A DNA stretch of 64,000 bases from positions 806,001-870,000 of the forward strand of contig NZ_JACJFN010000001.1 of NCBI RefSeq assembly GCF_014164785.1. The letters run 5' to 3'. The notes under the pieces are model-generated. The model saw nothing but the letters and a program-made list of their open reading frames with translations. It did no database searches and was not told the DNA's origin. This DNA is from Aquipseudomonas guryensis. Its GTDB lineage: Bacteria > Pseudomonadota > Gammaproteobacteria > Pseudomonadales > Pseudomonadaceae. Shown in pieces: positions 59,871 to 64,000 of this stretch; positions within the stretch are counted from its first letter, which is position 1, and each line of letters opens with the position of its first letter. Both the position numbers and the translations under genes were made by a program.

Positions 59871-60890
59871 TCAAGTCAGTACAGAGTTACGTACTACTGC
59901 CGAACGAGCCCTTTTCATGGTGCTCTGTAATGTTGGACTTGATGCCCCCGCTTGCCAGAAATTTGCCCGCATCACGCTGTAGAGCCAGTACGGCAAATAA
60001 CCATCGCGACAGAACGTTGTGTAAGGCTGGCGTACGTGGTCGCAAAACCTCAGGAAATGGTCTGGCCAGTCCTGTAGAAGCTTTGCCGCCTCCCGCATCA
60101 GAGCAAGCCGACTTACAACATCACAACAATCAAAGTTGTGATGCGAGGGCGTGACGACCCCTAAGCGACGAATGCCATGCATCACAGCACGGAGCCCATT
60201 GAAGTAAAGATGCGCGTAGAGATTCGGGTTGTTGCCGATGCTTACGTATCCGCTTTCAAGGACTTCTTCGAGCGAACGCTGCATAAGAACATCCTCGCCG
60301 TCAGCAACCTCTGGCTGCGCCGCAATGCGTCTTCTACAAAAGCCGCATGTCCGCATGTCGATCCTCGCTGGAAAGCTGTGGCGAGTCGACATGTCTACAC
60401 GATGAGGGACGACCGGTTTGCCACACTGCCCGCAACGATCTTGGAGCACGACCTGGTGCTTAGTGCACACCGTCAGCAAGGCAAGCCGCCAGCATCGACG
60501 CAAGTAGGGCTGCTGATCCTCGTTCAGGCATATCGGACAGAACTGCTGCCCAAACGCGCGATGAGTACGGTGATAAATACTCAGCGACATTACGAACCTG
60601 GTCACTGCACGGTCTTGGAATTCTTCAAAGACCGTACCTTCATAGGCACGAAGGGTCATTCTCCTGATTCGCTCGATGCGAATGGTCGTACGTTCGGACA
60701 AAGCTTCTATCAGCCAGTCTGGAGCGTGATGATCGATGTCACGGTTCCATATTTGCCGGTCTCTGCCGAAGTATGAGGCATAGAAGCTCTGGACTTTATA
60801 GCCGTTGCCGCGAGCGATCCGAATCATCCACGACGACAGCAGTTCATCAGGCAGTGGATGAGGATGAATAGGCCATGCGGGACCGGCCAT
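59871..60890 (-). CDS. tniQ: TniQ/TnsD-type target-selection protein
   Basis: A 339-residue TniQ protein. It starts WPIHPHPLPDELLSSWMIRIARGNG, the family hallmark, and carries a zinc-finger set: FCPICL, VCTKHQ, RCGQC, TCGFCRRR. Such proteins bind a specific target DNA and recruit TnsC. With only one TniQ visible, this is the likely recogniser of comM. It ends the tnsA-B-C-tniQ cluster, nine bases after tnsC. It is short compared with Tn7 TnsD (about 508 residues), closer to Tn5053/Tn6022 TniQ. Confidence 0.9.
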   Translation of the reverse strand: MAGPAWPIHPHPLPDELLSSWMIRIARGNGYKVQSFYASYFGRDRQIWNRDIDHHAPDWLIEALSERTTIRIERIRRMTLRAYEGTVFEEFQDRAVTRFVMSLSIYHRTHRAFGQQFCPICLNEDQQPYLRRCWRLALLTVCTKHQVVLQDRCGQCGKPVVPHRVDMSTRHSFPARIDMRTCGFCRRRIAAQPEVADGEDVLMQRSLEEVLESGYVSIGNNPNLYAHLYFNGLRAVMHGIRRLGVVTPSHHNFDCCDVVSRLALMREAAKLLQDWPDHFLRFCDHVRQPYTTFCRDGYLPYWLYSVMRANFWQAGASSPTLQSTMKRARSAVVRNSVLT

Positions 60891-60899
60891 CGCTCCGAC

Positions 60900-61790
60900 T
60901 CACATTAGCGCTGCAGCCTGTTTCCGTTGAGCGGGTGGTACGTACTGGCAGCCCTCCAACGTCGATACCGTGATTCGCTCTTCACCAGTCTTAATGGCGT
61001 GAATTGCCGCCATATTGAGCAACGTAGACATCTCTCCTATGGTTCCCGAGCTCATGTCGAGAACGCGATCAATCAAAGGCGATGCTGACAGCTGAGATGC
61101 CTCCTTCAACGGAAGCACGCGTTCAAAGCTCGACATTAGGCGTGCCAGCTCGGCGTTCCGGGTCCACTTCGGAAGAACCTCAGGGGTGAAGCGGTTTGCT
61201 AGCTGTGGGTCCGTCTGCACGGCGCGTACAGCCTCTGCCGTGCCGATACCAACTATCGGAACACGCAGCTCATTGCCTAGGTACTTCAGTACGTTGAGAG
61301 CGTTGCGTTGTTTAACGTACGCGCCCGCCATCAAGTGGTGGATCTCGTCAATCATCACGAACCCGAGGCTTACACGCTTCAGAATTGCAACGACCCGATC
61401 ACGCTTAGCATCGACCGACTCGCTTCGCGGATTCGCCTCGAAGAGGCGATTGAGAATAGCGTTATAGATTCCGCGCTCGTCGGGGCCTGGTGGTGCCTGT
61501 ATGTAAAGAACAGGAATCTTGACTGCTTCGCCGTTGGGGTTCTCGCTAGCCGGATGTCTCTCTCGAAATTTCTCGACCAGCATTGTCTTGCCGTTATTTG
61601 TTTCACCAACGATTAGCATGTTGGGCATACGAGGTTGTACGGGATGAACTAGCAAATCCTCCAGTTTTTCGAGAATGTCTTTGGCGCGGCTGTAGCCAAT
61701 CCAGCGCGGCTTCTTGATGTGCTGGATTCGCTCCTGATCGGGGAGCTCTACCTTTGAGGCGGCTGTGTCAGAAAGGTGCGAATACTTCAT
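60900..61790 (-). CDS. tnsC: TnsC/TniB AAA+ ATPase
   Basis: A 296-residue AAA+ regulator. Walker A is GETNNGKT (62-69) and Walker B is FVMIDEIHH (144-152). It is the size of TniB (Tn5053/Tn6022) rather than Tn7 TnsC (about 555). It polymerises on target DNA with ATP and relays the TniQ-selected site to the transposase. Its ATG overlaps the tnsB stop by four bases. The N-terminus contains the tni-type IKKPRWIGYSRAKDILEKLE. Confidence 0.92.
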   Translation of the reverse strand: MKYSHLSDTAASKVELPDQERIQHIKKPRWIGYSRAKDILEKLEDLLVHPVQPRMPNMLIVGETNNGKTMLVEKFRERHPASENPNGEAVKIPVLYIQAPPGPDERGIYNAILNRLFEANPRSESVDAKRDRVVAILKRVSLGFVMIDEIHHLMAGAYVKQRNALNVLKYLGNELRVPIVGIGTAEAVRAVQTDPQLANRFTPEVLPKWTRNAELARLMSSFERVLPLKEASQLSASPLIDRVLDMSSGTIGEMSTLLNMAAIHAIKTGEERITVSTLEGCQYVPPAQRKQAAALM

Positions 61791-63640
61791 TGCGCTTCCT
61801 CGATGTCATCGAACGGCTGGACATCCTCATCCCAAGCGGGAACGGCCGCAGGCTCGGAAAATTGTGTGCGTACCGCTGCTACGGCGTTCTTACGCCAGCC
61901 CGCGCGTCGCTGGGTGGTGCGCCGAACGCTTCGTGATTTTTCTGCAGCGGCGCGCTCGATACGCGCCATTTCCGCCAGGCCTTGGAAGATGGTGTCCTCA
62001 TCTGGCTGCAGCTCGGGCTGGGAGGCGATGCGCTTCAAGATCGCGTTCAATTCCCAGGCACTGATCTTGGGCCGCGTTATGTTGCGATAGGGCACGGCGA
62101 AGTAGGTTTTCGTCTCTGGATCCAAGAAGTACACCTCACTGATATCGCGAGGATCACGAACGAAGACGAACTTCCGCTTGAGCTTTGCATTCTTCGGATC
62201 GCGTGCATGAATCCACGGCCGCAGCACGTCGGCGTAATAGTGAATGTTGTCGATTACTACGCCGTATTCTTGGATCGTTCTTTCTACGTAGGGCATGAAA
62301 TCGAACCGCAACTTACGCTCATCGCGGATGGGCTCAGGCAACCCGATGCCTATGGTCGTGCTGGTTCCAAGCAAAAACTGCTCGTAGTACTTGATCGGAG
62401 GGACACGGCCGATGCCACGATGTGGTCTCTGGTGATAGACCTTCAACACGAAGATAGAGAACCAGTGTTCGAACTCGGCTAAGGTCATCACAGCGCGCCC
62501 CTGAGAGTCGTACTCACCTCGCTCCTCCACGTTCGAAAATGTCGTACCAGGCAACGTCTGAACACGATGCATGAACGTGCGGAACAGCCGCTCTACGTGG
62601 CCGCCGTAGTTCGGTAACCCCTTGGGCCGGTTCTCCATCACGATGTTGTATTCGCGGCATGCTCGCTCAAGCATGGTTCCGCGGAACTCTGATGCATTGT
62701 CAGCGTAAATCTTGGAAGGAACCCCATAGACCGGCCATCCCGTGTCGATAGACCGCTCCGCCAACCATTGCACTTTCGGAAGGATCGCGTGCGCCAGTGC
62801 TAGGCCGGTCGAAAGGGCACCGGGAGGATCGAGCGACGCGCAAAAACCAGCAAGCATTCGCGTGCAGCTATCCGTGACGATCGTCAGATAGCCCCTACCG
62901 ATCTCCTGTCGGTACTGTTCATCTACGAAGCACATGTCGATCGGTGAATGATCGATCTGATAGACGGCTAAGGGGACATCAGCGCCGGGGAAAGAGCCTC
63001 GAAGCGGCTGGTACTTCTCTCTGGCTTCTTTGAAACTGTGCCGCTTGGCGACGATCAAGCGATCCTGAAGCCCATCTACCCTTCGGCGGATCGTGGAGAT
63101 GTTGGGAGGAGCGAGCTGCTTTTCTCGGCACGAAAGCGCAATACGCTCCCACAGCTCAACAACAGTGGGGCGCTCTCTAGTTAGGTAGAAAGCCTCAATT
63201 TCTGCCTGGATGATGGTTTCGACGTTTGAGGCCAATCGAGACCTGCCATTGTCGCTTCGTCCGCTGCGCACGAGCGCCGAAACGGTCTTGCTTTCATGCC
63301 ACTTAGCAATCCAGCGATAGACAGTGGCGCGGTTCTTTCCGAACTTGCCAGCAACCTCGTCGATCTCCTGGCGAGTTCGCTTGCGATTCTCGCGCTCCAC
63401 CAAAGGACGTATGGCTTCGAAGCGACTCCAAGCTTCGCTCCATGCCTCGTCTGGAATGGTCATGAGGCCCTGCTTACCTCTGCCAGCAGAGATCTTTTCC
63501 CGGAGTTCAGTAGCAGGTACGAGCTCCATGTGGCCGCTTTCTGAATCCTTGATCAAGACGCGGTCAATCGAGGGAATATCGAGAAGGATCCAATCACGGT
63601 CGCGCCATGAGACAGGGCAACCTGGAACGAGTTTGCTCAT
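61787..63640 (-). CDS. tnsB: TnsB/TniA DDE transposase
   Basis: A 617-residue retroviral-integrase-type transposase. The N-terminal helix-turn-helix region (KRTRQEIDEVAGKFGKNRATVYRWI) precedes the catalytic core with D230 (YQIDHSPID), D314 (IYADNASEF) and E350 (GGHVERLF). The D314-E350 spacing is exactly 35 residues. It binds both ends and joins 3' ends to target. The ATG at 63640 overlaps the tnsA stop (ATGA), which fixes the start; an upstream in-frame ATG would overlap more. It is typical of the Tn6022/Tn5053 TniA size. Confidence 0.95.
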   Translation of the reverse strand: MSKLVPGCPVSWRDRDWILLDIPSIDRVLIKDSESGHMELVPATELREKISAGRGKQGLMTIPDEAWSEAWSRFEAIRPLVERENRKRTRQEIDEVAGKFGKNRATVYRWIAKWHESKTVSALVRSGRSDNGRSRLASNVETIIQAEIEAFYLTRERPTVVELWERIALSCREKQLAPPNISTIRRRVDGLQDRLIVAKRHSFKEAREKYQPLRGSFPGADVPLAVYQIDHSPIDMCFVDEQYRQEIGRGYLTIVTDSCTRMLAGFCASLDPPGALSTGLALAHAILPKVQWLAERSIDTGWPVYGVPSKIYADNASEFRGTMLERACREYNIVMENRPKGLPNYGGHVERLFRTFMHRVQTLPGTTFSNVEERGEYDSQGRAVMTLAEFEHWFSIFVLKVYHQRPHRGIGRVPPIKYYEQFLLGTSTTIGIGLPEPIRDERKLRFDFMPYVERTIQEYGVVIDNIHYYADVLRPWIHARDPKNAKLKRKFVFVRDPRDISEVYFLDPETKTYFAVPYRNITRPKISAWELNAILKRIASQPELQPDEDTIFQGLAEMARIERAAAEKSRSVRRTTQRRAGWRKNAVAAVRTQFSEPAAVPAWDEDVQPFDDIEEAQ

Positions 63641-64000
63641 ACACAGCCCCCTAGAGCCCAAAGAGGCGATTGCATGGTAAGCGGCTGCACCAGGTCAAAT
63701 CCGATTCGACGTTCAGCCAGGAGCTTCCAGATCGTCGGAAGAATCTCGGCTTGTCGCCAACGATCGGGAGAGATGAACGCAGCCAAAGCACTTGGCGTCG
63801 TTTCGATAAGTTCGTTGATAGCGGTTGTTACAGCCTCTTCTGCAATAGGGTCGAATGACCGGTTTCGGTATGGCAGAAGGAAGCGAGCATTATCGAGATA
63901 GGGGGTTCGGATCTCACGCTCGGTGTACATCTCGAAGAGCCAGCCGCGCTCATCTGCATACCGCTTGGCTGCCCTGATGCGCTCCCGCCAGACGCGCCAT
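63637..64000 (-). CDS. tnsA: TnsA endonuclease, C-terminal part (5' end outside window)
   Basis: The frame is open from the right edge of the window to a TGA at 63637-63639, giving 120 residues. The visible part, WRERIRAAKRYADERGWLF then TEREIRTPYLDNARFLLPYR, is the TnsA C-terminal (winged-helix) region. The endonuclease domain, which cuts the 5' strands so that the element moves by cut-and-paste, lies outside the window. Its presence separates this element from replicative Tn5053-type elements, which lack TnsA. Confidence 0.88.
   Translation of the reverse strand, partial: WRVWRERIRAAKRYADERGWLFEMYTEREIRTPYLDNARFLLPYRNRSFDPIAEEAVTTAINELIETTPSALAAFISPDRWRQAEILPTIWKLLAERRIGFDLVQPLTMQSPLWALGGCV

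Larger units (their letters stand above)
49428..64000. mobile_element. Tn7-like transposon in comM with defence cargo (right end outside window)
   Basis: The element begins at TGTAAAACTTC, where comM homology ends. It contains tnsA, tnsB, tnsC and tniQ on its right side, a probable tnsE at its left tip, and about 8.5 kb of cargo between. Cargo includes SIR2-HerA, type II Thoeris and several unknown genes. comM is the documented target of Tn6022/AbaR-type Tn7-like elements in Acinetobacter, so target and gene set agree. The exact boundary may shift by a few bases and the target-site duplication cannot be checked without the right end. Confidence 0.88.

Noticed and set aside
60177..60776. A 199-codon open frame opposite tniQ
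   Set aside because: It is antisense to the zinc-finger-bearing tniQ and has no recognisable features.
49428..64000. Reading the island as a prophage or an integrative conjugative element
   Set aside because: No tyrosine or serine integrase, phage structural or conjugation genes are seen, while tnsA, tnsB, tnsC and tniQ are.

Overview
The window reads as chromosome of a GC-rich Pseudomonas. Gene content and order from rho to comM follow the conserved Pseudomonas block rho-trxA, ppx/ppk, hemB, algP/algQ, dsbB, hemYXDC, algR/algZ, argH, cyaA, rnk, cyaY, lppL-lysA-dapF-DUF484-xerC, sutA, amtB/glnK, ubiK, comM. Two consecutive amtB genes behind glnK, and algP, algQ and algZ/algR homologues, fit a Pseudomonas; the species cannot be named from the sequence.

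Bases 1-49427 are core genome. 1-4905: a quinone-oxidoreductase tail, an iron-sulfur flavin reductase coupled to ubiD, rho and trxA. 5121-10167: polyphosphate metabolism (ppx, ppk) and hemB. 10265-19910: a sterol-desaturase-family protein, elbB, a thioesterase, a YaiI protein, a LysE exporter, an ABC-F ATPase, the histone-like algP, an FKBP isomerase and algQ/rsd. 20000-26626: dsbB, the hemC-hemD-hemX-hemY operon and algZ-algR. 26844-36102: argH, several small or secreted proteins, cyaA, a Gly/Cys-tailed protein and a lipase. 36291-43703: rnk, cyaY, an AraC-type regulator and the lppL-lysA-dapF-DUF484-xerC-HAD cluster. 43803-48543: sutA, yjbQ, two ammonium transporters with glnK behind a sigma-54/NtrC-type promoter region, and ubiK. 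Two copies of a roughly 200-bp MITE-like element and three REP-type repeats punctuate this region; both MITE copies and one REP meet the stop codon of a neighbouring gene.

At 49428 the comM reading frame is broken at its conserved GGG motif and a Tn7-like element starts; it continues past the right edge. Its transposition genes lie at its right side, reading leftward: tnsA (cut by the window end), tnsB with a DD35E triad, tnsC and tniQ, all overlapping or tightly spaced. A probable TnsE-type protein sits at the extreme left tip, reading inward. Insertion into comM matches the known target of the Tn6022/AbaR branch of Tn7-like elements in Acinetobacter.

The cargo between them (about 51.2-59.7 kb) is a compact antiphage island: a SIR2-HerA pair, a type II Thoeris pair (TIR protein plus a two-helix membrane protein with a macro domain), and several modules I cannot assign. 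The most intriguing is a five-gene unit at 58505-59655: a DUF6338 membrane protein followed by four tiny proteins of 40-47 residues that all end in proline-rich tails. The SIR2-HerA and Thoeris genes are visibly AT-richer than the host genes, consistent with separate horizontal origins.
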